From Halomonas sp. UBA3074 (GTDB lineage Bacteria; Pseudomonadota; Gammaproteobacteria; Pseudomonadales; Halomonadaceae), in assembly GCF_002366715.1 (NCBI RefSeq), contig NZ_DFBS01000026.1, positions 62,001 through 126,000 of the forward strand: 64,000 nt of DNA. The letters run 5' to 3'. Each line of letters begins with the position of its first letter. The stretch's first letter is position 1. The position numbers and the translations under genes are program-made. Below the pieces are notes generated by a model that saw only the letters and a program-made list of their open reading frames with translations, searched no databases and was not told the DNA's origin. Positions 37,653 to 47,406 of the stretch are shown here, piece after piece.

Positions 37653-38765
37653 ATGTTGAAAGTCGGTTTCGTGGGATGGCGCGGTATGGTGGGCTCTGTA
37701 CTCATGCAGCGCATGCTGGAAGATGGTGATTTTAACGGTATTGAGCCGGTCTTCTTCACCACTTCCCAGGTTGGCCAGCCCGGCCCCGATATCGGTGTAG
37801 ACGTACCTCCGCTGAAAGATGCCTTTGATATCGAAGCGCTCAAGGCGTTGGATGTCATCGTGACCTGCCAGGGCGGTGACTACACCAAGCCGGTCTATAA
37901 AGATCTACGTAACGCAGGCTGGAAAGGCTACTGGATTGATGCCGCCAGCACCCTGCGTATGGAAGATGAAGCGACCATCGTGCTGGATCCGGTTAACCGC
38001 AAGGTGATCGACGACCAGCTAGCCAAGGGCGCGAAAACGTTTGTTGGCGGCAACTGCACCGTGAGCTTGATGCTCATGGGCCTTGGCGGCCTGTTTGAAG
38101 CCGATATGATCGAGTGGATGACCTCCATGACCTATCAGGCGGCTTCAGGCTCTGGCGCAAAACACATGCGTGAACTGCTCAATCAAATGGGCCAGTTACA
38201 CGATAGCGTTGGCGAAGAGCTGAAAGATACCTCCAGCGCGATTCTGGATATCGATCGCAAGGTAACGGCTGCCATGCGCGGCGGTGAATTTCCCATCGAT
38301 AACTTCGCCGCACCGCTGGCAGGCAGTTTGCTTCCTTGGATCGATACCAAGTTGGACAATGGCCAAAGCCGTGAAGAGTGGAAGGGGAGTGTTGAGACCA
38401 ACAAGATTCTCGGCCTCGACAACAATCCGATCCCTATCGACGGGCTGTGTGTCCGTATCGGCGCCATGCGCTCTCACAGCCAAGCGTTCACCATCAAGCT
38501 CAAGCACGATGTGCCGCTGGATGAGATCGAAGATCGCATCGCCAAGCACAACGAGTGGGTCAAGCTGGTGCCGAACGATAAGGATGCCACGATTGCTGGC
38601 CTGACCCCCGCGGTGGCGACCGGCACGCTGCAAGTGCCGATCGGCCGTCTGCGTAAAATGCAAATGGGGGGTGAATACCTCTCTGCGTTTAGCGTAGGTG
38701 ACCAGCTGTTATGGGGTGCTGCTGAGCCGTTGAAGCGGATGCTGAAAATTCTCCGCGAGCAGTAA
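37653..38765 (+). CDS. asd: Aspartate-semialdehyde dehydrogenase
   Basis: An NADPH-dependent enzyme of the Lys/Thr/Met and diaminopimelate pathways. 370 residues. It has the dinucleotide motif VGFVGWRGMVGS and the catalytic Cys135 in GGNCTVSLM, the same position as in E. coli. A strong GGAGG precedes the ATG, and a strong terminator follows. It lies between leuB and fimV as in pseudomonads. Confidence 0.97.
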   Translation: MLKVGFVGWRGMVGSVLMQRMLEDGDFNGIEPVFFTTSQVGQPGPDIGVDVPPLKDAFDIEALKALDVIVTCQGGDYTKPVYKDLRNAGWKGYWIDAASTLRMEDEATIVLDPVNRKVIDDQLAKGAKTFVGGNCTVSLMLMGLGGLFEADMIEWMTSMTYQAASGSGAKHMRELLNQMGQLHDSVGEELKDTSSAILDIDRKVTAAMRGGEFPIDNFAAPLAGSLLPWIDTKLDNGQSREEWKGSVETNKILGLDNNPIPIDGLCVRIGAMRSHSQAFTIKLKHDVPLDEIEDRIAKHNEWVKLVPNDKDATIAGLTPAVATGTLQVPIGRLRKMQMGGEYLSAFSVGDQLLWGAAEPLKRMLKILREQ

Positions 38766-38792
38766 TGGTTCTGGGTAGTGCGCTCGTCGAAA

Positions 38793-38825
38793 ACGGGAAG
38801 CTGTTCGCAGCTTCCCGTTTTTTTT
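38793..38825 (+). terminator. Intrinsic terminator of asd
   Basis: An 11-bp perfect stem ACGGGAAGCTG-ttcg-CAGCTTCCCGT followed by a T-tract. Confidence 0.93.
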
Positions 38826-38907
38826 CGCGGTTATTATTCATCAAGGTGGGAAAAACGGCTTTATTTCGTTAAGTTATGATAAAAAAGACGTAATACAATA
38901 AGCTTGC

Positions 38908-38982
38908 GACCATAGTACTTGAGATCATAGTACTTGAGATCAGAGTACTTGCGATCACAGTACTTGTGACGATAGTAAAAAA
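38908..38982. repeat. Five tandem 15-bp repeats upstream of fimV
   Basis: Consecutive 15-base units of the form GATCANAGTACTTGA begin at 38908, 38923, 38938, 38953 and 38968; the last is degenerate. Each of the first four contains the palindrome AGTACT, and the middle three contain GATC. The array ends 25 bases before the fimV start. It may be a multi-site operator or a slippage-prone array. Confidence 0.85.
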
Positions 38983-39007
38983 GTAAGTAGGCGATCAGGG
39001 AACATTC

Positions 39008-41212
39008 ATGAAAAAGACACTGACATGGATTACATGGCTCTCGTTGAGTGCAGTGAGTCCTTTTGCGCTAGCCGTTGGGCTAGGGCAGGCGAGTGTCGGC
39101 TCGTATCTGAATGCGCCTCTAAACGCCTCGATACCGCTGCTAGAAAGCAGCGGCTATGCCCTTGACCAACTCCGCGTAAGCGTTGCCGAACCGGCAGATT
39201 TCGCTGCCGCAGGGCTTGAGTGGACACCACTTGCCGCAAGTGTGCGTACCCAGGTGATTGAGCAGCAGGGGCAACGTCAGGTGCGCTTGAGTTCTGACCA
39301 ACCGATGCAGGAGCCTTGGCTGGATCTGCTGCTTGCGGTTGAGTCCCCAGACGGGCAACAGCTTCGCGATGTAACTTTGTTGTTTGATCCCCCTGGCTAT
39401 TCCCAGCAGAGCCAAGCGCAAAGTGCGAGCTATGCTGCTTCGACTGCCCCTTTAGAGGCCAGCCCCGTGCCGCCAGCCTCAGCAAGCGCGCGTGAGCAGG
39501 ACCGTGAGACCAGCAGTGCCAACAGTCTTAGCAACACTCGTAACAACAGCCGCAACACTAACAGCGGCGCTTACGTGGGCAGTGGCGATACATTATGGAG
39601 CGTTGCCGAGCGCACTAAGCCTGATGAAGTGAGCGTACAGCAGATGATGATGGCGCTGCTGGAAGCGAATCCTGACGTCTTTCCATCCGGTAATATCAAT
39701 GACATGCGTGCAGGGCAAACGTTGCGCGTGCCCGATCGTGAACGTGTGATGGCGCGTTCGCACAGCGATGCCGATGCGGCGATTCAAGCGATGAATGAAG
39801 CCTGGCGCGCCCGCCGTAATGGCACGCCTCAGGCAGTGCCCCTACCTGACGTTGCAACTGATGTCGTTTCGGATACCGCGATCGCCGCTAGTAATGCCCT
39901 TGAAGAGCCAGTCCCCGAGGAAAACGCCGCGCCAGAGCCAGACACTGCGCTTGCAGCGGGCGGCGCTGAGCTCAGTGAGCCAGCAGCGGACGAGCCAGTA
40001 ACAGACGATCAAGCTGCGCTTGCGTCGGCGGCGGCCGATGAACCTGAGGCGCTAACGCGGGCAGAATTAACCGAACAGTTGCGCCTAAGCCAAGCGATGC
40101 TTCAGCAAGTACTGGATGAGCGCGAATTAATGCGCGCTGAGCTTAATGCGTTACGTGTGGAAGTTGTCTCGCTGAATCAAGCCCTAAGTGACGCGTTGGC
40201 TGCGCAAGCGCAGTCGCCAGAAACCGAGCCACAGCCACTGGCTGCCAGCATGGAGGAAAACCCAAGCGTCGCGGCGTTCGTTGAACGCTACCAATGGCCG
40301 CTGGCGCTAGTAACCATTGCGCTGCTTCTGGCGCTTTTGGTGTGGTTGCGTAAGCGGCGCGAGAATAACTGGGAAGATGTCCCCCCGCTTGCCGACCCCG
40401 CCGTAAAGCCCACGGTTCCCCCGCGCGCCGCCGCCACTGCCGCTCCTAAGGCAGCCTCTGTTTCTGACGCCGCGCCTGCGCCTGAGGCAACGCCCATGCC
40501 TGAGGCTATGCCATTTACCGCTACGTACCCGATTCATGCCAATGAAGAGGATATCAGCGCCCCGGTTAGCGAAAGCGAGCCGCCAACATCAAGTGGCGCA
40601 TCCTCCGACATTGCTTATCCCAACACGGTATCAACGCCGGATACTGATCAGTGGCTTCTCGATGAGCATGAACAGACGATTGAGCGAGAGGACGCGCCTA
40701 GCTATGAAACTAGCTATGAAAAAAGCCAAGCCGCCGGGTTGGCTGAACAAGGGCGTCAGCGCCGTCTAGGCTTGCATGTGGCGCCGAGTAGCGACGCCGA
40801 GCAGGTGTCGCTAGCGCCGCCCTCAAGCCCAGAACCCATGCGTGAAATGTTGGCTTCGCTCAGTGCTGACACTTCTGATGCAACGGTGAGCGAGCCGACA
40901 GCGGCGAATAACGCGACGCAACATGATGCTATACAACCCGCTATGCAATCATCAGTGCACGTCCCGACGCCCACTGAGGCCGAACATCGCTTCATCGATT
41001 ATCACCCGCCCACTTTAACCAAACCAGTGAGCAGCCATACTGGCATGCGCCATGAAACGCCACAGCAGCCTACCGTTGATTTCGCCACTGAAAGCCCTTC
41101 CGCCCCTGCCAAGAAAAGTCGACGACTGCCGGAAGATGACTGGGAAATTGAAGAGGTAGCATTCAAGCCGCGAGGCCTGGATAATAGCGAACCTTCAAAA
41201 TCTTCAAAATGA
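39008..41212 (+). CDS. fimV: FimV/HubP-family polar protein
   Basis: A 734-residue inner-membrane protein. The signal peptide (about 1-22) is followed by the FimV N-terminal domain (VGLGQASVGSYLNAPLNASI), a LysM domain (about 190-250, SGDTLWSVAERT), a Glu/Ala-rich linker with coiled coil (ELTEQLRLSQAMLQQVLDE), one transmembrane helix (about 425-447, WPLALVTIALLLALLVWL) and an acidic cytoplasmic tail. FimV/HubP proteins organise cell poles and type IV pili; which role applies here is not shown. The tail is shorter than in Pseudomonas FimV (about 920 residues). Confidence 0.88.
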   Translation: MKKTLTWITWLSLSAVSPFALAVGLGQASVGSYLNAPLNASIPLLESSGYALDQLRVSVAEPADFAAAGLEWTPLAASVRTQVIEQQGQRQVRLSSDQPMQEPWLDLLLAVESPDGQQLRDVTLLFDPPGYSQQSQAQSASYAASTAPLEASPVPPASASAREQDRETSSANSLSNTRNNSRNTNSGAYVGSGDTLWSVAERTKPDEVSVQQMMMALLEANPDVFPSGNINDMRAGQTLRVPDRERVMARSHSDADAAIQAMNEAWRARRNGTPQAVPLPDVATDVVSDTAIAASNALEEPVPEENAAPEPDTALAAGGAELSEPAADEPVTDDQAALASAAADEPEALTRAELTEQLRLSQAMLQQVLDERELMRAELNALRVEVVSLNQALSDALAAQAQSPETEPQPLAASMEENPSVAAFVERYQWPLALVTIALLLALLVWLRKRRENNWEDVPPLADPAVKPTVPPRAAATAAPKAASVSDAAPAPEATPMPEAMPFTATYPIHANEEDISAPVSESEPPTSSGASSDIAYPNTVSTPDTDQWLLDEHEQTIEREDAPSYETSYEKSQAAGLAEQGRQRRLGLHVAPSSDAEQVSLAPPSSPEPMREMLASLSADTSDATVSEPTAANNATQHDAIQPAMQSSVHVPTPTEAEHRFIDYHPPTLTKPVSSHTGMRHETPQQPTVDFATESPSAPAKKSRRLPEDDWEIEEVAFKPRGLDNSEPSKSSK

Positions 41213-41221
41213 TGTGGCTTG

Positions 41222-42160
41222 ATGACGCTGTTTTATCACTTCGATGAGAAAATTCCGCTAACGGGTCGTTTGGCAATGGGCGTCGAGTACGACGGCACCC
41301 ATTACTGCGGCTTCCAGCGCCTTAAGCACGCCGCATCGGTTCAGGCATCGTTAGAGGCTGCCCTGGCCAAGGTGGCCAACGAGCCCATTCGCGTGCATGC
41401 CAGTGGCCGTACCGATTCTGGCGTGCATGCCACCCGGCAAATCGTCCATTTTGATCCGCCCGTCGGGCGCTCTGAAAAAGCCTGGATATTTGGGGTCAAT
41501 ACGAATTTGCCCCGGGATGTGGCCGTGCGCTGGGTCAAGCCAGTGGGCGAGGACTTTCACTCTCGCCTGTGTGCCCTTGGCCGTCGCTACCGCTACGTGC
41601 TGCTGAATCAGCTTAGTCGCCCAGTGCTAGAGCGCGCCAATGTGACCTGGTGTCGTGACCCACTCGATGCCGATGCCATGCACCGCGCGGCCCAGGCACT
41701 GGTAGGGGAGCACGACTTTTCCAGCTTTCGTGCCGCTGGCTGCCAGTCCAAAACGCCCTGGCGGCATTTGCACTTTGTCGATGTGAAGCGCTACGGCCAA
41801 CTGGTCATGATCGACATCCAAGGCAACGCCTTTTTACACCACATGATCCGAAATATTGCCGGTGCACTGGTGAGTGTTGGGCGCGGTAGCCAAAATGAAG
41901 CGTATATAGGTGAACTTTTAGCGCTTAAGAACCGTCGCAAAGGGGATGTGACGGCACCGGCTTGTGGTCTTCACTTCGTTGATTCGGTTTACGACGAGCG
42001 TTTTGAGCTGCCGAAAGAGCCATTAGGGCCGCAATTGCTCGCGTTTACCGGCGAGTGGACAGGTGAGCGTGAGATCCCGGATACGCCACGGGTTGCCTAT
42101 CGTCGAAACCGGTCCCTCAGCAATTCGGCGAGTAGACCTGAACAGGAGGCGTCTTCATGA
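41222..42160 (+). CDS. truA: tRNA pseudouridine(38-40) synthase
   Basis: It isomerises uridines 38-40 in tRNA anticodon arms. The catalytic Asp is in GRTDSGVHA, and MGVEYDGTHYCGFQR is the typical start of the fold. About 312 residues, slightly extended at both ends. I use the ATG at 41222 over the preceding TTG. The stop overlaps the trpF ATG (ATGA). Confidence 0.95.
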   Translation: MTLFYHFDEKIPLTGRLAMGVEYDGTHYCGFQRLKHAASVQASLEAALAKVANEPIRVHASGRTDSGVHATRQIVHFDPPVGRSEKAWIFGVNTNLPRDVAVRWVKPVGEDFHSRLCALGRRYRYVLLNQLSRPVLERANVTWCRDPLDADAMHRAAQALVGEHDFSSFRAAGCQSKTPWRHLHFVDVKRYGQLVMIDIQGNAFLHHMIRNIAGALVSVGRGSQNEAYIGELLALKNRRKGDVTAPACGLHFVDSVYDERFELPKEPLGPQLLAFTGEWTGEREIPDTPRVAYRRNRSLSNSASRPEQEASS

Positions 42161-42795
42161 GTGATATGCCCCGAACCCGAACACGCGTTAAGTTCTGCGG
42201 CTTTACCCGCGTTGAGGATATCGATCGCGCCGTGGCGCTAGGGGTGGATGCCTTAGGCTTTGTGATGTGGCCAAACAGTTCGCGTGGTCTGGATGTCGAG
42301 CAATTGGCGCTGCTTTCCGCGCACGTGCCAGCATTTGTGACCCGTGTCGGGCTGTTTGTGGATCAACAGGCGGAACTGATCGAGCGCTGCCTTCCCTATC
42401 TGGACATGCTCCAGTTTCATGGCAGCGAGTCGCCTGAGGAGTGCCAGCGTTACTCGCTGCCCTGGATGAAAGCGCTGCGCATGCGTGATGAAATCGATCT
42501 GGTCCACGAAGCTGAGCGCTATCAAGGGGCGCAGGCGCTGCTGTTAGATGCCTACCGTCCCGGGGTGCCTGGCGGCACAGGAGAGACCTTTGATTGGTCT
42601 AGAATCCCCGCAAATCTTGCAAAACCTGTTATCCTCGCCGGTGGGGTAAGCGCTGATAACATTGCCACCGCAGTGCGCCAAGTAGCGCCTTATGCGGTGG
42701 ATGTCTCCGGTGGCATCGAAGCCACCCCTGGTTGTAAAGATGCCGCGAAGATGGCCTCTTTTGTACGTCATGTGGCGTTAGCCGACGCCGGTTAG
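42157..42795 (+). CDS. trpF: Phosphoribosylanthranilate isomerase
   Basis: A TIM-barrel enzyme of tryptophan synthesis. 212 residues. The N-terminal KFCGFTR motif holds the general-base Cys; the phosphate-binding VILAGGV and AVDVSGGIE segments lie near the C-terminus. Coupled to truA by a 4-base overlap; trpB and trpA follow. Confidence 0.95.
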   Translation: MSDMPRTRTRVKFCGFTRVEDIDRAVALGVDALGFVMWPNSSRGLDVEQLALLSAHVPAFVTRVGLFVDQQAELIERCLPYLDMLQFHGSESPEECQRYSLPWMKALRMRDEIDLVHEAERYQGAQALLLDAYRPGVPGGTGETFDWSRIPANLAKPVILAGGVSADNIATAVRQVAPYAVDVSGGIEATPGCKDAAKMASFVRHVALADAG

Positions 42796-42888
42796 AATTC
42801 GTTCGCAGCTTTTGGCCACTGTATCGAGCTGCGTTTTACACTGATCATTTATTGTTTGCCTGTTCTGGCGATCTTGTGAGGTATCACT

Positions 42889-44130
42889 GTGACTGTTTCT
42901 GCGACGCCTGCTCCAAAGACGAAGTTCAGCGACCTGACCCGTATGCCGGATGCCCGCGGTCATTTTGGCCCCTATGGCGGCCGGTTCGTGTCAGAAACCC
43001 TCAGCTTTGCTTTGGAAGAGCTGGAAAAAACCTACGCTAGCCTGCGCGACGACCCTGATTTCCAAGCGGAGTTTGACTACGATCTCGCCCATTATGTGGG
43101 GCGCCCATCGCCGCTTTACCACGCCAAGCGCTGGTCGGAGAGCCTGGGTGGCGCTCAAATCTGGTTAAAGCGGGAAGACCTGAACCACACCGGTGCTCAC
43201 AAGGTAAACAACACCATTGGCCAAGCGCTACTGGCCAAGAAAACCGGCAAACCGCGTATTATCGCTGAAACCGGCGCGGGCCAGCATGGCGTTGCCTCGG
43301 CGACAGTGGCTGCGCGCCTGGGGCTTGAGTGCGATGTTTACATGGGCGCGGCAGACGTACAGCGTCAGAAACTGAACGTGTATCGTATGCGCCTGTTGGG
43401 GGCTCGCGTCATTCCCGTCGAGTCGGGTACTCGCACGCTCAAAGACGCGATGAACGAAGCGCTGCGTGACTGGGTCACCAACGTGGATAACACGTTCTAC
43501 ATTATTGGTACCGTGGCAGGCCCGCACCCTTACCCATTGCTGGTGCGTGACTTTAACGCGGTGGTGGGGCGTGAAGCGCGCCGCCAATCGCTTGAGCAGA
43601 TCGGCCGTTTGCCGGATGCGCTGATTGCCTGTGTCGGCGGTGGTTCGAATGCGTTGGGTCTGTTCTATCCGTTCGTTGAAGACGATGACGTGGCCATGTA
43701 TGGCGTCGAGGCCGGTGGCGATGGCGTGGCTACTGGTCGCCATGCGGCACCGCTGGCTTCCAATGCGCCACGTGGGGTATTGCACGGCAACCGCACTTAC
43801 TTGATGTCCGATGAAGCGGGTCAAGTATCCGATACCCACTCCATTTCGGCGGGCCTCGATTACCCAGGCGTAGGCCCCGAACACGCGCTATGGAAAGACG
43901 TTGGTCGAGTGACCTACGTAGCGGCCAATGATAATGAAGTGCTAGAGGCGTTTCGTGAGTTGACGCATATGGAAGGCATCATGCCTGCCTTGGAGTCTGC
44001 CCATGCGTTGGCCCATGCCAAGGTGCTGGCACCGACGATGCGCCCTGACCAACATATCGTGGTCAATCTTTCTGGGCGCGGCGATAAAGACATCATGACA
44101 GTGGCCAAGATTGATGGCATTGAATTTTAA
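42889..44130 (+). CDS. trpB: Tryptophan synthase beta chain
   Basis: A PLP enzyme joining indole and serine. 413 residues. The PLP-binding Lys is residue 105 in GAHKVNN, and the phosphate-binding GGGSNA is present. I chose the GTG at 42889 because GTGAGG lies 8 bases upstream; an ATG at 42943 would cut the usual N-terminal arm. The trpFBA block lies between truA and accD. Confidence 0.97.
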   Translation: MTVSATPAPKTKFSDLTRMPDARGHFGPYGGRFVSETLSFALEELEKTYASLRDDPDFQAEFDYDLAHYVGRPSPLYHAKRWSESLGGAQIWLKREDLNHTGAHKVNNTIGQALLAKKTGKPRIIAETGAGQHGVASATVAARLGLECDVYMGAADVQRQKLNVYRMRLLGARVIPVESGTRTLKDAMNEALRDWVTNVDNTFYIIGTVAGPHPYPLLVRDFNAVVGREARRQSLEQIGRLPDALIACVGGGSNALGLFYPFVEDDDVAMYGVEAGGDGVATGRHAAPLASNAPRGVLHGNRTYLMSDEAGQVSDTHSISAGLDYPGVGPEHALWKDVGRVTYVAANDNEVLEAFRELTHMEGIMPALESAHALAHAKVLAPTMRPDQHIVVNLSGRGDKDIMTVAKIDGIEF

Positions 44131-44153
44131 GGGCAGCTTTTTTAAGGGTAAGC

Positions 44154-44957
44154 ATGAACCGTATTGATCAGCGTTTCAGTGAACTTAAACAGCAGGGCCG
44201 CAAGGCCCTGATCCCTTACATTACCGCAGGGGATCCAGCACCACACTACACCGTGGGCTTTATGCACGCACTGGTCGATGCGGGAGCCGATGTGATCGAG
44301 CTCGGCGTGCCTTTTTCTGATCCAATGGCCGATGGCCCAGTGATTCAGAAAGCCTGCGAACGGGCGTTGAAGCAGGGCACGCGTCTGGTTGACCTGCTGC
44401 AGATGGTCAAAGAGTTTCGCCAAACGGACACGACGACGCCCGTGGTACTGATGGGATATTTGAACCCCATCGAGCGGATTGGCTATGAGAATTTTGCCGA
44501 TCAAGCGGCCAGCGTCGGCGTTGATGGCGTATTGATTGTTGATATGCCGCCTGAAGAGGCCGAAGAGATCGGCCCGCTGCTGAAATCCCGCGATTTAGCG
44601 GCAATTTTTCTTGTTGCGCCTACCACTTCCCATCAGCGTGCCGCTACAATATGCGCCCATGGCGAAGGCTACCTATACTATGTCTCGCTGAAAGGCGTAA
44701 CAGGTGCCGCCACGTTGAATGCAACTGATGTTGCCGAACATTTGGCTCCGCTGCGTGAGATGACCGATTTACCGCTGTGTGTTGGCTTCGGTATCCGCGA
44801 CGGCGTGACGGCGGCCGAAGTGGCCAAAGTCGCCGACGGTGTGATTGTCGGTAGCGCTTTGGTTAACCGCATAGCTGAAAGCCTGGATGCGCCGGAAACC
44901 ATTGCGGGCCAGTTGAAAAGTGTATTAGCAGAAATGCGCACCGCGATGGATGCTTAG
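44154..44957 (+). CDS. trpA: Tryptophan synthase alpha chain
   Basis: A TIM barrel cleaving indole-3-glycerol phosphate. 267 residues. The catalytic acids are in VIELGVPFSDPMADGP; phosphate-binding GFGIRDG and IVGSALV are near the C-terminus. It lies 23 bases after trpB, its partner in the alpha2-beta2 complex. Confidence 0.97.
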   Translation: MNRIDQRFSELKQQGRKALIPYITAGDPAPHYTVGFMHALVDAGADVIELGVPFSDPMADGPVIQKACERALKQGTRLVDLLQMVKEFRQTDTTTPVVLMGYLNPIERIGYENFADQAASVGVDGVLIVDMPPEEAEEIGPLLKSRDLAAIFLVAPTTSHQRAATICAHGEGYLYYVSLKGVTGAATLNATDVAEHLAPLREMTDLPLCVGFGIRDGVTAAEVAKVADGVIVGSALVNRIAESLDAPETIAGQLKSVLAEMRTAMDA

Positions 44958-45050
44958 AGCGCGTCGCTTAGCGCCTTTACTTAGTAGATTGACGACACTC
45001 ATCAAGCCTGGTTATGCCGGGCGTTGACGTATAACGGAAGCCTTTTTGAT

Positions 45051-46070
45051 ATGAGCTGGTTAGATAAGATCGTACCCTCCATGGGTCGTATCCAGCGTAA
45101 AGACCGTCGCGCTAGCGTGCCCGACGGCCTCTGGCGTAAATGTCCCAAGTGCGAAGCGGTTCTCTATCTCCCTGAGTTAGAGAAACACAACAGCGTCTGC
45201 CCCAAGTGCGATCACCACTTGCGTTTGACGGCGCGTAAACGCTTGGACTGGTTCTTGGATAAAGCAGGACGTGAAGAGATCGCCGCGGAGATCGAACCCA
45301 ATGATCGATTGAAGTTTCGTGACTCTAAAAAATACAAAGACCGCCTGACGGCTGCGCAGAAAGATACTGGCGAGAAAGATGCGCTGGTTGCCATGCGTGG
45401 TGAGTTGGATGGTTTGCCGGTAGTGGCGGTTGCCTTTGAGTTCACCTTTATGGGCGGCTCGATGGGGGCCGTCGTCGGCGAGAAGTTCGTGCGTGCCGCG
45501 ACACTCGCGCTGGAAGAGAATATACCGCTGGTATGCTTTGCAGCATCCGGTGGCGCACGCATGCAGGAGGCGCTTTTCTCGCTCATGCAGATGGCCAAGA
45601 CCTCCGCTGCGCTTGAAAAGCTCAAGCAAAATGGCGTGCCGTATATTTCGGTATTGACCGATCCTGTCTTTGGCGGTGTCTCGGCCTCGCTTGCCATGCT
45701 GGGTGATTTGAACATTGCCGAGCCCAATGCCTTGATTGGTTTTGCTGGCCCCCGCGTCATCGAGCAAACGGTACGTGAAACCCTGCCCGAAGGTTTCCAG
45801 CGCAGCGAATTTCTACTGGAGCACGGCACGGTGGATATGATTGTTCATCGCCATGAAATGCGCGCCCGCGTAGGTAGCGTGCTACGCAAGCTGACCCATC
45901 ACGATGCGACCCCGGTTAGCCCGCTTGGCAGCGATGAAATAGACGTTTCTGAACCCATCGTCGAAGAAGCGGTGCTCGCTGAAACGGCAGAGCACGCCTT
46001 GGACAAAGAAGCGTCGGTCAAGCAAGAGACCGCAGCCCCTAAGAGTGACGACCATACACGCAATGCCTGA
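45051..46070 (+). CDS. accD: Acetyl-CoA carboxylase carboxyltransferase beta subunit
   Basis: With AccA it transfers CO2 from biotin to acetyl-CoA, the first step of fatty-acid synthesis. 339 residues from the ATG at 45051 (MSWLDKIVPS, as in other AccD proteins). The four-Cys zinc finger is CPKCEAVLY ... CPKCDHH; the crotonase-like core has SGGARMQEA. The Glu-rich C-terminal tail is longer than the core requires. The end overlaps folC. Confidence 0.97.
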   Translation: MSWLDKIVPSMGRIQRKDRRASVPDGLWRKCPKCEAVLYLPELEKHNSVCPKCDHHLRLTARKRLDWFLDKAGREEIAAEIEPNDRLKFRDSKKYKDRLTAAQKDTGEKDALVAMRGELDGLPVVAVAFEFTFMGGSMGAVVGEKFVRAATLALEENIPLVCFAASGGARMQEALFSLMQMAKTSAALEKLKQNGVPYISVLTDPVFGGVSASLAMLGDLNIAEPNALIGFAGPRVIEQTVRETLPEGFQRSEFLLEHGTVDMIVHRHEMRARVGSVLRKLTHHDATPVSPLGSDEIDVSEPIVEEAVLAETAEHALDKEASVKQETAAPKSDDHTRNA

Positions 46071-47406
46071 TTCTTTGCAGCCTGACGCCTTGCCGCCATT
46101 ATCGTTAAATCAATGGCTTCAACATTTGGAAACGCTGCACCCGGTCGGGATTGATATGGGCCTGGAGCGGGTATCGCAAGTGGCAAGGCGTATGGGGCTG
46201 CTCTCACACCCGATTGCGCCCCGCGTGATTACCGTCGCGGGCACCAATGGCAAAGGCTCGACCCTTGCCTTGATAGATAGCGTCGCCCGCGCCCACGGTT
46301 TGCGCGTGGGTACCTATACATCCCCGCATTTGTTGCGCTATAACGAGCGCGTCAGGATTGCGGGTCAAGAAGCCGACGATTCACTGCTTGTGCACGGTTT
46401 TGAACAGGTAGAGCGCGCGCGCCTGCAGGCGCCCGACATCAGTTTGACCTACTTTGAAGCAGGCACATTATGTGGGCTTTGGTGCTTGGCCAATGCAGCG
46501 CTCGACCTTGCGGTGCTGGAGGTAGGCCTCGGTGGTAGGCTTGATGCGGTCAATATCATTGACGCGGACGTCGCCATCGTCACTACTATTGCTCAGGATC
46601 ATGCCAACTTTCTGGGCAACGATTTAGCCCAGATTGGGCGCGAAAAGGCCGGCATTTTCCGCGCTGGAAGGTCTGCCGTGCTGGGCAGTCAAACCCTGCC
46701 GTCCAGTGTGGCAGAGTGTGCACAGTCACTGGCAGCACCTACTTTTACCTTAGGGCAGCAGTTCGATCATCAAACGATGGGTGAAGAGCCCGCTACCTGG
46801 CGCTGGCACGGTCAGCGCAGTGATGGGGAGTGCTTCACTATTGATGAGCTTCCAGACCCTGGCCTGCCTATCGATAACGCGGCGACGGCCTTGCAAGCGC
46901 TTGTACTGGCCAAGACTAAGTTGATACCTGCTCATGTACGTGAGGGGCTTGCAACGGTGCAGTTGGCAGGCCGCTTACAGTGGATAGGGCAATGGTGTCT
47001 GGATGTGGGCCATAACCCGCATGCGGCAAAGTACGTTGCCCGCCATTTGCCTGCTCCGCCTAAAGAGGGGCGGCAATGGGGCCTTATTGGTATGCTAAAT
47101 GATAAGGATGTCGATGGCGTCATACAGGCCTTATCGACCCGTATCAGCGACTGGGTATGTGTCACGCTGGCCGGGGAGCGGGGCTGCCAGGCAAGTGAGT
47201 TATCGCAACGGATTATCGCGCAGGGAGGGCGGGTGCACTTTTGCGCAGAGTCGCCGAGTGCTGGTGTCGATTGGCTCGCGACGGTGCTAACACCCAATGA
47301 TCGTGTCTTGGCGACCGGGTCGTTTTTTACTGTGGCGGCACTGCTCGCTCGACCGCTGCCAACAGGCGCCACGTCGCTTGATGGAGACGTAAATGAAATA
47401 CGGTAA
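46063..47406 (+). CDS. folC: Folylpolyglutamate / dihydrofolate synthase
   Basis: A bifunctional ATP-dependent ligase adding glutamate to folates. About 447 residues, with the Mur-ligase-type P-loop GTNGKGST and the downstream VGLGGRLDAVN. The ATG at 46063 overlaps the accD stop by 8 bases; a GTG at 46045 is the alternative. The 3' end overlaps the next start by 14 bases. Confidence 0.95.
   Translation: MPDSLQPDALPPLSLNQWLQHLETLHPVGIDMGLERVSQVARRMGLLSHPIAPRVITVAGTNGKGSTLALIDSVARAHGLRVGTYTSPHLLRYNERVRIAGQEADDSLLVHGFEQVERARLQAPDISLTYFEAGTLCGLWCLANAALDLAVLEVGLGGRLDAVNIIDADVAIVTTIAQDHANFLGNDLAQIGREKAGIFRAGRSAVLGSQTLPSSVAECAQSLAAPTFTLGQQFDHQTMGEEPATWRWHGQRSDGECFTIDELPDPGLPIDNAATALQALVLAKTKLIPAHVREGLATVQLAGRLQWIGQWCLDVGHNPHAAKYVARHLPAPPKEGRQWGLIGMLNDKDVDGVIQALSTRISDWVCVTLAGERGCQASELSQRIIAQGGRVHFCAESPSAGVDWLATVLTPNDRVLATGSFFTVAALLARPLPTGATSLDGDVNEIR

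Noticed and set aside
38908..38982. CRISPR array
   Set aside because: The 15-base units are contiguous with no spacers, so this is a simple tandem repeat.
43228..43884. 218-codon minus-strand ORF within trpB
   Set aside because: Shadow of the trpB coding frame; His/Arg/Gln-rich artefact composition.
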